Assembly: GCA_963854835.1 (NCBI GenBank)
Contig: OY978530.1
Coordinates: forward strand, 19,196,733 to 19,260,732
DNA from: Megamerina dolium
Lineage: Eukaryota > Arthropoda > Insecta > Diptera > Megamerinidae
DNA length: 64,000 nucleotides
Reading direction: 5' to 3'
Part shown: positions 32,178-44,720 of the stretch, piece by piece
How the letters are laid out: every line of letters starts with the position of its first letter
Position numbering within the stretch: position 1 is the stretch's first letter
Translations under genes and position numbers: made by a program
Notes under the pieces: generated by a model
Told to the model about the DNA's origin: nothing
The model's database searches: none
What the model saw: only the letters and a program-made list of their open reading frames with translations

Positions 32178-34139
32178 CTAAAATTCTCTAATTATGAAAA
32201 ATCAGAAAATATTTAGTACTATTATAAAGAGCCTATTTTTCCACCTGTGAAAATTGTAACACACCATTAATGGTGAATGGATTTTACTGCATTGTTGCAT
32301 TCATATTAAAATTTATTCAAAAATTTATAAAATTATTAAAATTTCTACAAAATTTTCGTATATATACTTAGGAAATCCATTATTATATTTGCAACAAATG
32401 TTTATTATTTAGCATTTACTAGTTTTACATGAAGATAAGTTCGGATGTGAAAAATATTATTAAAATTTTACAGTTAGAAACACAACCAAGTGCATCATTA
32501 AATTCATTTCACCATACATTTGTCACTCCGTTGAAGTGTTCATTTTTGTTTACATGGTTTTCGGTAAGTGTGCATATTTATTTGTTCAAATACAAAGAAA
32601 TGTATTAATCTATTTATATTACAGATTTTGAAGCTCATTTACACAATTGATGTGGCAGAACACAATTTTCGGGGATGTGACCAGGAATGGAATCCAAGTC
32701 AGCCATTTGATTCAACTCTATCGACTAGATGAATGACCTTTGAATCACTATATTAGCTTTGATATTTTCATTTGCAAACGTAATTATGTGAATCGCAATT
32801 CAATCGAGTTAAAAAACCATTACGGGGAACGCGTTTCAGCAGCCGAGAGGAAGTAATGGAAAAATCGCAGGAAGCACTGAGATAGATGTACTCTTGGTTA
32901 CGTAACCTTTGCAAATGTCAAGCTATGACGCTAAGATTTAGAGGGAATATCAACAACAGATGTACCAACGTAACAAAAAAACAGAACTCAAATTGGAACG
33001 ATGGGAGCGCCACGCGGTGGTTATTCCGGGACCTTTTTGATCAATGTGGTATTTATTTCTTTCGTTAAAAATGTTGAAGTAAATTACCATAATTATCCGC
33101 AATCTGAAAACATACTGTAATTTCATTTTGTTATAATGAAATATTAATCATTTTCCAATTTTACACTAGCAAAACGCTTGTAGCAGTTTAATTACTTGTT
33201 CCACAAATAAAATATGATTTTTTTTCTTAATTATTCATTTCTTTGTTATTTCTCAAAAAACACATCTTGTGAGGGAAAAATAACTAAATAAATAAATAAA
33301 TAAAGTGCATGCAATTGCAATGTACTATTGAATTCTACCCATTAAGCATTCATAGCTTGCCTAGATTATCGCCAGTATTATCCTGAAAATTACACGCCAC
33401 TACTTTCATCCACCTGTTTCTCTATTTCGAAAATCATCAACATATAATTCTTCAATCGTACTTTTACTATCTGCAGAAAGTGTATATTTATGTAAGTGTA
33501 ATGAAAATATAAGATTCTTCCATGAAATCACGCATTAAGGTATTGTTTACTTTTTCACCCAGATCAACCATACAAGACATTGGCCATATTTTGTTATGGT
33601 GTCGTTGCACAGCAACCATTTGAAGAATTGTTGTAAAATTGCATGAAAAAAAAATAATTCAATCGATATATGTAGGTACCTTCAATAGATGTACGTACAA
33701 CATCTTCGTTTCTGTATGTTTGATGATATTTCCAATTGGATGTTTTCCATCGTAACACTATTGGATCGGCAGAATTATTGGAGTCCCAATAAAGCACGTC
33801 CACTTAATCAAGTTCTGCCGAATAGATTTACTGAGTAACCATTATCATCAGCAATATATGTATTGGACATTGTATAACATCCGATTAACATTTCCATCAA
33901 CTTATTCGATTTTGGATTAAATTTTCCACTACCACTATTTATATTGATATCTGTCTATAGTTGTCCATTGATGTGAGAAGCCGTATACATGTTTGGAGAA
34001 TATTTCTTATACGACACTGACCATGGTACAAACAACATGATGCACTCCTCCACTTCGTGGATATACATTATTACGAAAGATAAAACTATAAGGTTTTAAT
34101 TCGAAAATCGGCATTTGTCTACACGTATTAATAATGAGA
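32178..34139. other. Unassigned region between IR1 and the Harbinger/gypsy C block
   Basis: About 2 kb of AT-rich DNA with no recognised long coding domain. At about 32615-32690 a stretch reading AATTGATGTGG and AACACAATTTTCGG resembles the sequence at 3275-3345 near the THAP-like relic, so a diverged copy of part of that element may lie here. A TAAA tetranucleotide run is at about 33280-33303. Confidence 0.4.
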
Positions 34140-34173
34140 CTAAGTTGAGTTGTAAATGTAACAACTCAACTTA
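34140..34173. repeat. Short inverted repeat GTTGAGTTGT / ACAACTCAAC
   Basis: Arms of about 11 bp surround an 8-bp centre. A related GTTGAGTTGTA sequence, inverted, lies near 44712-44722 at the other side of the Harbinger-derived sequence. These may be the two ends of the older element that gypsy C entered, but this rests on only about 12 bp. Confidence 0.4.
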
Positions 34174-34333
34174 ACTAATTTTCTTTAAGTTATTATCAAC
34201 TTTATATTAGTTAGCTTTGACAGAAAAAACCAGCTATTAGTTACAAGCGCGAAATCTGCATACGATTAAAAGTCTTTAAATATTGGTGTGAGAATTTATG
34301 CAAGTGCGTTTTCGACATGTCCGTCGAAATGTA

Positions 34334-34651
34334 TGTGGGAGTAGACGAACACGGACGGACTACAAGAAGTGGACAAAACTATTGACAACACTGACTAGGA
34401 CGAAAGCGGTTGACAACACTATAGACAAAAAGACCCAACAAGACAAAACATTTTTAATATGGCAACACTGATGAACATTCAGTATTCATACGGACAAGAC
34501 CAAAAAACGCACGCACGCTGAATATACTTAAAAAACTAGCAATAAGCCTTTGTGTAATATTTTAAGTATTTAATACGTGAAAAGCGATTTATAAATTAAA
34601 TGAAATAAACGAACTAAAATTAAAGAACGAACTGTTTAAGTGAATACTACA
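34334..34651 (+). repeat. 5' LTR of gypsy C
   Basis: Starts TGTGGGAGTAGACGAACACG and ends TGAATACTACA. It is near-identical to 41830-42147; one visible difference is CGGACGG against CGGACTG. Confidence 0.95.
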
Positions 34652-34653
34652 TT

Positions 34654-34671
34654 TGGGGGCTCAACCGGGAT
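34654..34671 (+). promoter_or_regulatory. Primer-binding site of gypsy C
   Basis: TGGGGGCTCAACCGGGAT begins 2 bp after the LTR. Its complement would end in CCA and fits an acceptor stem plus T-stem strand of a tRNA, as expected for priming by a full-length tRNA 3' end. The tRNA species is not identified. Confidence 0.7.
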
Positions 34672-36022
34672 GGGTTTGTGCGTTTAGCCCACCTAGCAGA
34701 AAGAACATAAAGAAGCTAAGTTGAAATTAAAGCGCAGAAGGAGTTATATTAGAATGCAGTAAATTAAAAATTTGCGGTGCTATAAGCAATAAGAAGTGCA
34801 CTAAAAAGTTATCTTCAAATAACTATTTTACTGAAGTCAAAGAACGCCACGCGGCGTAACCGAAAAGTAACGGGACGCTTATAACGGTCCAGAAAAATCT
34901 CAGACAGCGCAGCAGAGCCAGCTCGCTATAAGAGTAGCAGAAGTGAGCGCAACGCCAGCGCAATAAGAAGAAGACTGTGCAAAGCCGCAGTACAATCAAC
35001 ATTGCGAAAAGCCAACGTTCAACGCAGCGACAGTGAAGCAGAGCTGTTCATACATTTTGTAACGCAGTGTATGCAAAAAAAAAAAAAAAAAACAAGGACT
35101 CCGAAAAGAATAGCAGTAGAAGAGTAGAACTAGCCGCAACGTCTATTTGTATATGTCGACGCGCACATTTGGTCAAGCAGAAGCGCAACTAGCAGAGAAC
35201 ATAGTGACGCCGATCGCAGTGTAGTCAGATGACAACGACGTAACAGCAAAAACAACACACACACACCACATACAGAAGTACCAGCAGGAGAAACAGACGA
35301 GAAGAGCATTTACTTCAGCATAGGAAAACGCAAGCAGAGTAAAGAGTAAGAAGTTAAAGAAAAAAAAAACTAGAGCAGTCGTTGGTAATTTTGATTTTTA
35401 AGAAGAGCGAAAAGAGAATTCGCTAGAAAGTAAAGAAGAAAATTTCAATTGAAATTTGTACAGAAGAACGGTTGCTCTAGTAAAGAAGTAGTTTGTTTAG
35501 AAAGTGGAAAAGTAAAGAAGACAAAAGAAGTATATATTGGTGTTGTAACACTTGCAGCAATAAATGTAAAAGGAAACTTCATTTTTAAGCAAAAAGAATC
35601 AACTTTGAGTTTTAAAATTTGAGGTTTAAGAAAGAAATTACTGAAAGTAAAATTGATTGTCAAAAGTAAACGTAAAGAAGTAACTTTGAGTTAAAATTTT
35701 TGAAGTTCAAGAAGAAAATTTGCCGAAAACGAAATTGGTTGTCAAAAGTAAAGGAGAAGCAAACCTGATGAAAGAAGCGTAAAAGAGAAAATTTATTGAA
35801 GTTGCTTTGAAAAAAAAATAAGTTGAAGTAAAGTAAAAGCAAAAAATAAGTAAGGAATTTTTAAGAAGGTAATAAGCAAAACAAATAGAAAACTATTGAA
35901 GCTAAAGATTTATATTTAAGCAGAGATATATTTTTGTTTAATTGATTTTTATTTAAGACTGATTTAATTAAAAAGAAAATATATATCTAAATTATTTGTG
36001 TATTAAATATAAATTATATAAT
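34672..36022 (+). other. Long A-rich leader of gypsy C
   Basis: About 1.35 kb lies between the primer-binding site and the likely Gag start at 36023. It is rich in AAGAA and AGCAG motifs on the plus strand and has no long frame. It would form the untranslated leader, probably including packaging signals. Confidence 0.6.
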
Positions 36023-38360
36023 ATGGATGCGCCGACAATTTTGACGTGGACAGCAGACAGGTTGAAGGAAGAATTGGGTAAATTGGGGTTAAATGTGACA
36101 GGACGGAAAGCAGAGTTGCAGGACAGATTGCTCCAACACTTAGGTTTATCCACCGACGAAGCAAGGGAAAATAATTCGGTATATGAAGATATGCCAGCAG
36201 TTGCTATAGCACAGCGGTCTGGGCCAGCGGAATCCTCACATTTTACACTACGCGACATAGAGGACTCGCTTTCGCATTTTACGGGCACTGGTTATCCTGA
36301 GGTGGCGCAGTGGATAGAAGACTTTGAGGACAACGCTTTAACAGTAAATTGGAATGCATTACAGAAGTTTGTCTACGCGAAGCAGTTCCTGAAGGGGGCT
36401 GCAAAAGCATTTATTAGAAGCCAATCTGGTATATGCAATTGGGGCTCATTGAAAGCGGCACTTAGTAATGAATTTTGTAAGCAGCTATCGTCAATTGAAG
36501 TTCATCGCTTCTTACGCAACCGACGCAAAAAGGCATCTGAGACACTTCTTGAATATTTGTATTGTCTCATGGAAATTGGTAAAGCAGTCAATTTGGACGA
36601 TGAAAGCCTTATCGAGTACTTTATAGAGGTCATACCTGGTTCCAGACAAGGGAAAGCAGCGTTATATCAAGCAAAGACCGTGTACGAGTTGAAAAGTCAG
36701 ATTGATGTTTATGAAAAGGTAAGAGGGTTACCTGGGCAGTCAACAAACTCAAAAGGAAATCCTCTACCACACAATGCTCCACAAAACAAGCAAGATGGCA
36801 ATCGCGCAAAAGACCAAAGATGTTTTAAATGTGGTGCAAAGGATCACATGGCAAAAGAGTGCAAGCTAAGCGGATATAGATGTTTTAAATGTAACCAAAC
36901 TGGTCATCGCTCATTTGAATGCAAGGTCGAGGTGAAAAAAGAAACGGCAAGGACAGAAAGTGGTGGCGTTCACACGCTAACAACAGGAGGTGACATTGTT
37001 ACGCTGACTCCAGCAGGCAATCGTATTTTCAAAGATTTGACAATAGACGGTTTTAAATTTTCAGCGATAGTCGACACCGGAAGTGACATATGCGCAATAC
37101 GATATGACACGCTGATGATGTTAGGTGATATCCAGCTGATCAAAGAAACCAGAACGTTTATTGGTATAGGAGGCGCGCAGATAACAACTATAGGAAGTTT
37201 TACGAAGGTATTGGAGATAGACGATATAAAGATGAACATACAATTTCACGTGGCCAGAGAGAGAGACATTTTGTACTCAGCCGTTTTGGGTAACGATATT
37301 CTAAAAGACGTCGATATGGTGATTGGAGAAGAAGGGGCTAAATTTATTAAAAAGGTGGTGAAAAATTCGGAAGAAGCAATTTCAGCGAGTAACAAGAAAA
37401 GCATCGATGAAAAAATTATTGAGCGAAATTTTAATTCAAACATTGCTGAATTAAGAAAGGAGTTTGAGCAAATTTGCATTGTCACAAACATCGATCATTG
37501 GGGAGAAGACGATACATTCGACTTAGCACACCTGAGCGAAGAATATAACGCTGATGTTAACACGCTTATCGCAAATTATAAGCCGATCAAAACAACTGCA
37601 TCCCCAGTGGAGATGAAAATTATTCTATCGGATGATTTGCCTGTTTTTGCTAGACCAAGAAGATTACCAATAGCAGAGCAGGAGATAGTTGAGACGCAGG
37701 TAGCAGAATGGCTGAGGAAAGGCATCATCCAATCCAGCTCATCACAATACGCCTCACCGGTTGTATTGGCATCGAAGAAAGACGGATCGAAGAGACTTTG
37801 CTGCGACTACAGGAGATTAAACGAGAAAATAATTCGAGATAACTTCCCGATGCCCCTGATCGATGACGTTTTGCAAAGATTGGAGAAAGCTAAAGTTTTT
37901 ACGACACTAGACTTACGAGATGGATTTTTTCACGTGCCTATGGAGCCAGGATCTCGCCAGTACACATCGTTTGTTACACACAGCGGCAAATATGAATTCC
38001 GTTTCGCACCATTTGGAATTTCAAATTCTCCGGCTGTATTTTGTCGTTTTATTTTTGCAGTATTTAGAGACCTGGTACAAGAAGGAACGGTGGTGATTTA
38101 TATGGACGATCTCATTATCCCATCGAAAGTCGAAGATGAAGGAGTTCAGAAGCTAAAACGAGTGTTAGATGTGGCTGCGCGAAATGGTCTTCAAATTAAG
38201 TGGAAAAAATGCCAGTTCCTGAAAAGATCAGTCGACTTTTTGGGTTATGTAATCGAGAATTCCACGATAAGGGTGTCGGCAGAAAAGACAAAGGCCGTTA
38301 AGAATTTTCCACTGCCAAAAGACAAGAAGGTAATCCAGCGATACTTGGGCTTGACTTCAT
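36023..38360 (+). CDS. Gypsy C Gag-Pol, N-terminal part (SAP, capsid, zinc knuckles, protease, RT)
   Basis: A single frame carries Gag and Pol without a frameshift. I chose the ATG at 36023 because the conserved part begins there; an in-frame ATG at 35996 exists. Residues about 8-42 resemble a SAP domain (DRLKEELGKLGLNVTGRK and AELQDRLL). A Gag capsid-like region follows (about 80-230), then two CCHC knuckles (CFKCGAKDHMAKEC and CFKCNQTGHRSFEC). Next come a protease with AIVDTGSDICAI and a reverse transcriptase with FTTLDLRDGF and the active site VIYMDDLI. The frame then runs into the LINE at 38361 after RYLGLTSY, losing the RT connection. Confidence 0.9.
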
Positions 38361-40083
38361 ACTTACTTACTTATGTGGCCATAACAACCGAATATCGATT
38401 TAGGCCGAAAATAACATGCTTCGCCAGCCATCTCTGTTCTTCGCTAGCTGGCGCCAGTTAGAAATTCCAAGCGCCGTCAGGTTCTCCAGTACTTGGTCTT
38501 TCCACCGGAGGTTTGGTCTTCCTCTTTTGCGTCGTCCTCCAGCGGGTTCCGAATATAACACCTTCTTAGCTGGAGCGTGTTCTTCCATTCGCTCGACATG
38601 ACCTAGCCAGCGCAGCCGCTGGATTTTGATGCGCTTTACTATGTCAATATCGGCATACAGCTCGTACAGCTCATGGTTGTACCTTATTCGGTACTCGCCA
38701 CCAACGCAAATAGGTCCAAAGATCTTGCGTAGGACTTTTCTCTCGAAAACTCCAAGTATTCGCTCATCCGAGGTGGAAATTGTCCAGGCTTCAGCGCCAT
38801 ATGTTAGGACAGGCATGATGAGAGACTTGTAGAGTGTAGTTTTCGTTCTTCGAGAGAGGGCTCGACTTCTCAATTGCTTACTCAGCCCAAAGTAACACCT
38901 GTTAGCAAGAGTTATCCTACGCATGATCTCCAAGCTGACGTCATTACTGCTGTTAATGCTGGTTCCAAGATAGACAAAGTCCCTTACTACTTCAAAAGCG
39001 TAGTTGTCAACAGTGACGTGCTGTCCAAGACGCCGGGACTCTTTGTTTGTTGACACTAGATACTTCGTCTTGCCCTCGTTCACCGTGAGACCCATCCGAC
39101 GCGACTCTCTTTCCAACTCTGAGAATGCTGCACTGACTGCTCGCGTGTTCATGCCGATTATGTCAATATCGTCGGCATACGCTAACAGCATGACACTTTT
39201 GTTGAAGATAGTGCCATTATGTCGTAGATCAGCAGCTCGTATTATTTTCTCCATAATAAGATTGAAGAAGTCGCACGATAACGAATCACCTTGTCTGAAA
39301 CCCCGTTCGGTATTAAACGGTGCGGAGAGGTCCTTCCCAATTTTCACTGCACAACGGGAGTTATGCAGTGTCATTCTACAAAGTCGAATGAGCTTTGCAG
39401 GAATACCGAACTCAGACATTGTTGCGTAGAGGTAATCCCTTACCGGACTGTCGAAAGCGGCTTTATAATCAACAAATAGGTGGTGTGTGTCGATCTGTTT
39501 TTCTTGGGTCTTCTCCAGGATTTGGCGCAGTGTGAAAATCTGGTCGATGGTGGATTTGCCAGGTCTGAAGCCACACTGATAAGGTCCAATCAGGTTGCTG
39601 AGCATAGGCTTCAATCTTTCACACAGTACGCTCGATAGAACCTTGTACGCGATGCTCAGGAGACTTATTCCACGGTAGTTGGCGCAAATTGTGGGGTCTC
39701 CTTTTTTATGTACAGGACAGAGAACACTGAGCCTCCAATCATCAGGCATGCTTTCATCCGACCATATTCTGCTTATGAGCTGGTGCATGCGGGTGAGCAG
39801 CTCATCGCCTCCGGTCTTAAACAACTCGGCAGGCAGGCCATCAGCACCTGCAGCTTTGTTGTTCTTCAGCCTTAAAATGGCCGTTTCAACCTCGTCATAG
39901 TCGGGTGGTGGAACATCAACACCATCATCTGTAATTGGGGTTATCGGGCATTCTCCTCCACTGGCGGAATTGTTCGTAGCATCGCCATTCAGTAACGTGG
40001 AGAAGTGTTCCCTCCATAGGCTCAGTACACTCTGGACATCCGTAACCAGATTCCCATTTCCATCACGACAAGAAGAGGCTCCG
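38361..40083 (-). mobile_element. RTE-type LINE, 5'-truncated (copy 3) inside gypsy C
   Basis: The left end carries the TTAC tail; the right end breaks at CCGGAGCC, inside the linker between endonuclease and reverse transcriptase. The reverse transcriptase frame is open over 38400-40083 on the minus strand, with YADDIDII and the standard GFRPGKSTIDQI. No clear target duplication is seen. Comparison with other gypsy proteins suggests about 30 codons of the gypsy C target are missing, so the insertion probably deleted host sequence. Confidence 0.92.
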
Positions 40084-41829
40084 GCTACTCGATAGGAGTA
40101 GGAGATCAAGTAGTGGCGGCGTATCAGCAACTAAAAGAAGCGTTAATCACCGCGCCAATCTTAAAAATTTTTAATCCAAATCTGCTACGGAGATACACGC
40201 AGACGCCAGCATGTTCGGGTACGGCGCAGTACTGCTACAGAAAGACGACGACGACGAGAAACTACATCCAGTGCAATATATGAGCAGAAAGACGACGCCA
40301 GTGGAACAGAAATATCACTCTTATGAGCTCGAGGTTCTCGCCATAATAGAAGCCTTAAAAAGGTGGAGAGTATACGTGCTGGGTATGCATTTCAAGATAA
40401 TAACAGACTGCAATGCCTTTACGATGACATTGAAGAAAAAGGATGTTCCGCTTAGGGTTTCGAGATGGGCAATGTTTTTGCAAGAATTTCAGTTCTCGAT
40501 AGAACATCGAGCTGGATCGAAGATGAGACACGTTGACGCGTTGAGTCGTGTTTATGAACCGGAAGATACTTTGAATCGTGTTGTTTGCCTAATGCTCGGA
40601 GATACTTTGCGTCTTCGCATCAAAGAGGCGCAATTGTCTGACGAATGGATTAAAGCGGTAAGAAAAATTTTAGAAACCAGCAGTTACGACGACTATTACC
40701 TGAAGCACGACATACTCTATAAGGATCCCATCAAGGAGCTTATTGTAGTACCAGTTGGGATGGAACGCGAAATTATAACCATTGCACATCGACAAGGGCA
40801 CTTCGCTGCAAGAAAAACGCAAGACTTGATAGAAAAAAGTTTCTACGTACAGAATTTGACGACGAAAGTAAGCTCAGTAATGAAAAGCTGTATGGAGTGC
40901 ATTGTAGCAAAAGCAAAGGCAGGGAAGAAGGAGGGTTTGCTGCACCCTATTGATAAGACTGACAAACCACTACACACATTTCACATTGACCACGTAGGGC
41001 CAATGGAACTAACACATAAGCAGTATAATCATATCCTGGTAATAGTCGATGCTTTCTCCAAATTCGTCTGGCTTTACCCAACGAAGAGTACAGGAGCTGA
41101 AGAAGTTTTGGACAGATTACGCAAGCAGGCGGTAACTTTTGGTAACCCAGTAAGAATCATAAGCGATCGGGGTACGGCATTTACGTCAAAGGCCTTCGAG
41201 GAATATTGCGAAGAGGAGATGATCCAGCATCTGCTTATAGCAACAGGAGTACCACGCGGGAATGGCCAAGTAGAACGCATCCACAGGATCGTTGTGCCCA
41301 TGCTAACTAAGCTATGTGTTGAAAACCCCAAGAACTGGTATCGATACGTTGACCAAGTCCAACAAACCATCAACAACTCACCCCCTCGAAGCACGCGTTT
41401 CACGCCATTTAAAATCCTAACAGGCATGGAAATGCGAATCAAACAAAATGAGGACTTACGAAAAATTATTGAAGAAGAGGCGTTAGAAGAGCTGCAAAGC
41501 GAACGAGAAGAAATACGTGAGACGGCTCGCGATAATATTGCGAAGATACAAGCAGAAAATCACAAAACGTACGACAAGAAAAGAGTAGCTGAAGTCCAGT
41601 ATCGTGAAGGAGAATTAGTGGCAATAAAGCGAACACAGTTTGGTCCAGGGTTGAAATTAAAACCGAAATTTCTTGGACCCTACAAAGTAGTCGAAAAACT
41701 TAATCACGGACGCTATTCCGTTGAAAAGATCGAAGATACCGAGGGACCTTGATGAACTTATGCAGTTGCGGAAAATATGAAAAGATGGCAACCCGCATTC
41801 GGGTCGAATGCTTTATCAGGATGGCCGAA
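40084..41829 (+). pseudogene. Gypsy C Pol, C-terminal part (RNase H and integrase)
   Basis: After the LINE the frame resumes with AAYQQLKEALITAPIL. A one-base loss near 40187 shifts it, and it is then open at 40211-41752. RNase H shows ADASMFGYGAVLL and YELEVLAIIEAL. The integrase has the HHCC region (AHRQGHF and CMEC) and catalytic Asp in FHIDHVGPM, Asp in ISDRGTAFTS and Glu in NGQVERIHR. A GPY/F module (KFLGPYKVVEKL) follows. An indel near 41750 ends the frame. The other copy in the right IR2 arm is open past this point and into the LTR, so the C-terminus normally lies in the 3' LTR. Confidence 0.88.
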
Positions 41830-42147
41830 TGTGGGAGTAGACGAACACGGACTGACTACAAGAAGTGGACAAAACTATTGACAACACTGACTAGGACGAA
41901 AGCGGTTGACAACACTATAGACAAAAAGACCCAACAAGACAAAACATTTTTAATATGGCAACACTGATGAACATTCAGTATTCATACGGACAAGACCAAA
42001 AAACGCACGCACGCTGAATATACTTAAAAAACTAGCAATAAGCCTTTGTGTAATATTTTAAGTATTTAATACGTGAAAAGCGATTTATAAATTAAATGAA
42101 ATAAACGAACTAAAATTAAAGAACGAACTGTTTAAGTGAATACTACA
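41830..42147 (+). repeat. 3' LTR of gypsy C
   Basis: 318 bp with the same ends as the 5' LTR and followed by TGTA. It is included in the left arm of IR2, so its inverted copy is at 51393-51710. Confidence 0.95.
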
Positions 42148-42409
42148 TGTATTTTTCTGATATGGAGAAAGAAAATTTGCAGCTTGGCCGTATTCAGAAC
42201 AGCACAAGAAACCAGACCAACCCTTTAGAATAATCAATCCCCAAGTACGTCATTCTATTAAATATTTATTTTAGACTCAATAAATAAGCTCTAATATTTT
42301 TTACTCAATGAGATGAAGGTTTCTTTAAGCAGTCAAAGCGATTCCACCAATGATAAAATTGTGTGCCACTTCATGTTTTTTCGCTGATGGCAGTTACCAG
42401 AAGTGAGGT

Positions 42410-43150
42410 GTGAACGATTTCAATCTCGGTCCAGCACAACCAACATTTTCAATAGTTCTTGAAGAAGTTTTCAATATTTACGAACTACACATCTGTGCGC
42501 GGTGGATCAAAGCAGCTCATGTTCGTAAATGCGGTCCACGAAAGAAAATACAGCATTTATACCTTAGTAGAAAACGCTATTACAGTCTAAACGTGATGAT
42601 TGTGAGATTTTTATTTACATTTTAGTTATTTATGTATTTTTCAGTTTCAAACTATAAATAAGGTTCGTTGATGCCAGGTATCCTGGTTCAAATCATGATT
42701 TCCATATATGGAGTTTTGGCACACTAATGCAACGTCTTGTCCAGAATATGACAACAAACACATGGATTTTGGGTAGGTAAATTTTGTTCTCTTTATTTAA
42801 GGTGTAGTTATGTATATAAAATTATTTTTAGGTGATGCGGGATATCCACTACTAGGTTATACGTAATACGATTGATGGCTCACCGCAAATGAAGTTCAAC
42901 AAAATTCATGCTAAAGCAAGGAATTCCGTTGAGAAAACCATTGGAGTGCTGAAGAGCAAGTTCAGGTATTTGCTTTCTGCTTGCGGTTTGCACTACGCAC
43001 CAGATATGGCGGTTAAAATTAATAATACATGCTGTGCTCTACACAACATATCACAGCATTTCAAAGTTCAATTTCCTGATAATATTTTAAATGCAGATCA
43101 CCAAGAAGAGTCCATATCTGAAGAAAATAATCGTATAATAAATGGCGAAG
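42410..43150 (+). pseudogene. Harbinger transposase relic, IR2 left arm
   Basis: Pieces of a PIF/Harbinger DDE transposase in order. NLGPAQPTFSIVLEEV is like the N-terminal helical region. YLSRKRYYSLNVMIV matches the conserved RKGYHSLN segment. [15 protein letters not shown] holds one catalytic Asp. WILG and DAGYPLLGY are split by a 59-bp GT-AG intron (42773-42831). ARNSVEKTIGVLKSKFRYLL and INNTCCALHNI are the C-terminal helices with the catalytic Glu context. The segment with the first catalytic Asp (GCIDGTHI in relatives) is not found, and stops follow the intron. Non-functional. The transposase would cut element ends together with a Myb/MADF-like partner. Confidence 0.82.
42773..42831 (+). 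other. 59-bp GT-AG intron in the Harbinger transposase relic
   Basis: The sequence from GTAGGTAAATTTTG to TTATTTTTAG interrupts the codons for WILG and DAGYP. Removal joins them in frame. The length is typical of fly introns. Confidence 0.75.
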
Positions 43151-43329
43151 CAGTAGGAATAAGGAACAATACGTTCTTTGCAATAAATCGCAGTTTTAAT
43201 CCATTTTATAAATTAAATTTAATTAATCTAAAATGCAAAAAAAGAACTTTTTTCCGTAAGTATGGAACTGCACAACTAATAAAGCAAATAATATTTGCAC
43301 AGAAAATCATTTCTAAAGTCGCTTTAGCT

Positions 43330-43700
43330 TCTTCTTGGCTATCTTAATTTGTAGATGCCTGAGAACGTTTTCACTTGCTTCTCGCTTTCCAATAATTTCA
43401 ATTTTTGTTTTTTAAATTTATATTTCTTTATTGATTGCTTTCAATATTTTTTATTGAAAATTTGCAAAATTTCTCCTTGAGTTTTTGCCTTCTCCCAGCA
43501 ACTGGATTCTTGTGTCTTCTGCCTTCAGTCTTGTGATATTGTGCGTGTGTGTTGCAGCTTCACTAACTACAGATGGTTCATTAGCTGACCGTTTAATGCG
43601 GTGATATCAGTAGTTAAACCAAACGCCGGTCCAGAAGAAGAAGACAAGACAAGCGTCAAAACACACACTTTTTCCTCCGTTTCAGTCAAATTGACTTTTT
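43330..43700 (-). pseudogene. Harbinger partner ORF relic (MADF/Myb-like type), left arm
   Basis: Opposite strand to the transposase. The C-terminal part is a Lys/Leu-rich helical stretch ending IKIAKKKLKRL, usual for the second protein of insect Harbinger elements. Upstream the frame shifts by one base. About 100 bp near 43576-43690 are present here but not in the right arm. The DNA-binding part is not recognisable. See the right copy at 49965-50219. Confidence 0.45.
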
Positions 43701-44720
43701 AGGACTGATTCCCGCCGATCGCCAGCAAATTCTTCTTATTTTTCGCCAAATTTCGGTTTAAGTTCGTCTTGTGGTGAATTCACACCTAGAAAAAGCAAAA
43801 TCATTTTTGTTTTTCATTTTGTTAATTACAACTTACTCTTTGCCACTCTGGCCCTGTTCTTGATGACTGCCCAAGACTATTCAATTCAAATGGGAATGCC
43901 CAAGTCTCTTTGGTGTCTTAGTGACGATCTGTATTGGCCCTTGCCTCTTCCAATATCAGGCTGTTTTTCCTCCAAGTATGCAAAGCGATCAATTTGTTTG
44001 GTCAATATGTTTCTGGAATAATTTTTCAATATAAATATTAATTGTTTATTTTAGGTATTTCATCATAAATACTTACATTCCTTTTTCCATCTTCTGACAA
44101 CCATAGATAGCAAACAACTGATAAAAAGTATTTATTAAATTTTGACAACTCATACAACTGAAATAAATCTGGTTGTGAACAGTAATAGATATATAGCTGC
44201 ATTCTTTTGTAAGCGAGTTGCAAAAAAACACCAACTCGCATATAACTTCCCTTTTACTTGAATATAATTTCCCTTTAGTTACTTAGCAACACTGGTGGTA
44301 TGTATGGTTGTTCGTGAAATTTATAAACGAGTTAAAAACAAAAAAGAAGCAATTCTGCGGAATCTGTGGTAAATATATTCGATTATTTCAAATAAATTTT
44401 GATTTGCACTTGCTTTATTTTGTTTATATTTACAATAATTTGACGTGTTGTTGAAATTTCCCAAGCACATTTCAGTGGTTTATACACAATAGTCCTGTTT
44501 TTTACTGTGCGACACTATAACTCAGGTCGATTAAAATATAAGCAAGTTCAATTGAACTCGGGTAAAATAGAAGATGTCGCTTATTTTTGTTGTTGCTCTG
44601 TATGCAGTTCGGAAAATAAGTCAGTGTTCTTTTGCAACACGCGTGCAAAAGAACGCAGCTATTAAGAGATAAGTTGAGTTATGCTGTGAACCATAATACG
44701 GATTTGACAACTACAACTCA

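Larger units (their letters stand above)
34334..42147 (+). mobile_element. Ty3/gypsy element, family C, full length with nested LINE
   Basis: The two LTRs of 318 bp (34334-34651 and 41830-42147) are nearly identical. TGTA flanks the element on both sides (34330-34333 and 42148-42151). Inside are a primer-binding site, a leader of about 1.3 kb, a gag-pol ORF, and a reverse RTE-like LINE copy at 38361-40083. The high LTR similarity means insertion was fairly recent. A second copy of its 3' end lies in the right IR2 arm with the same flanking DNA, so that copy came from duplication and not from a separate insertion. Confidence 0.95.

Noticed and set aside
38416..39900. Several plus-strand frames of 60-141 codons over LINE copy 3
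   Set aside because: Antisense shadows of the reverse transcriptase; identical ones occur over copies 1, 2 and 4.
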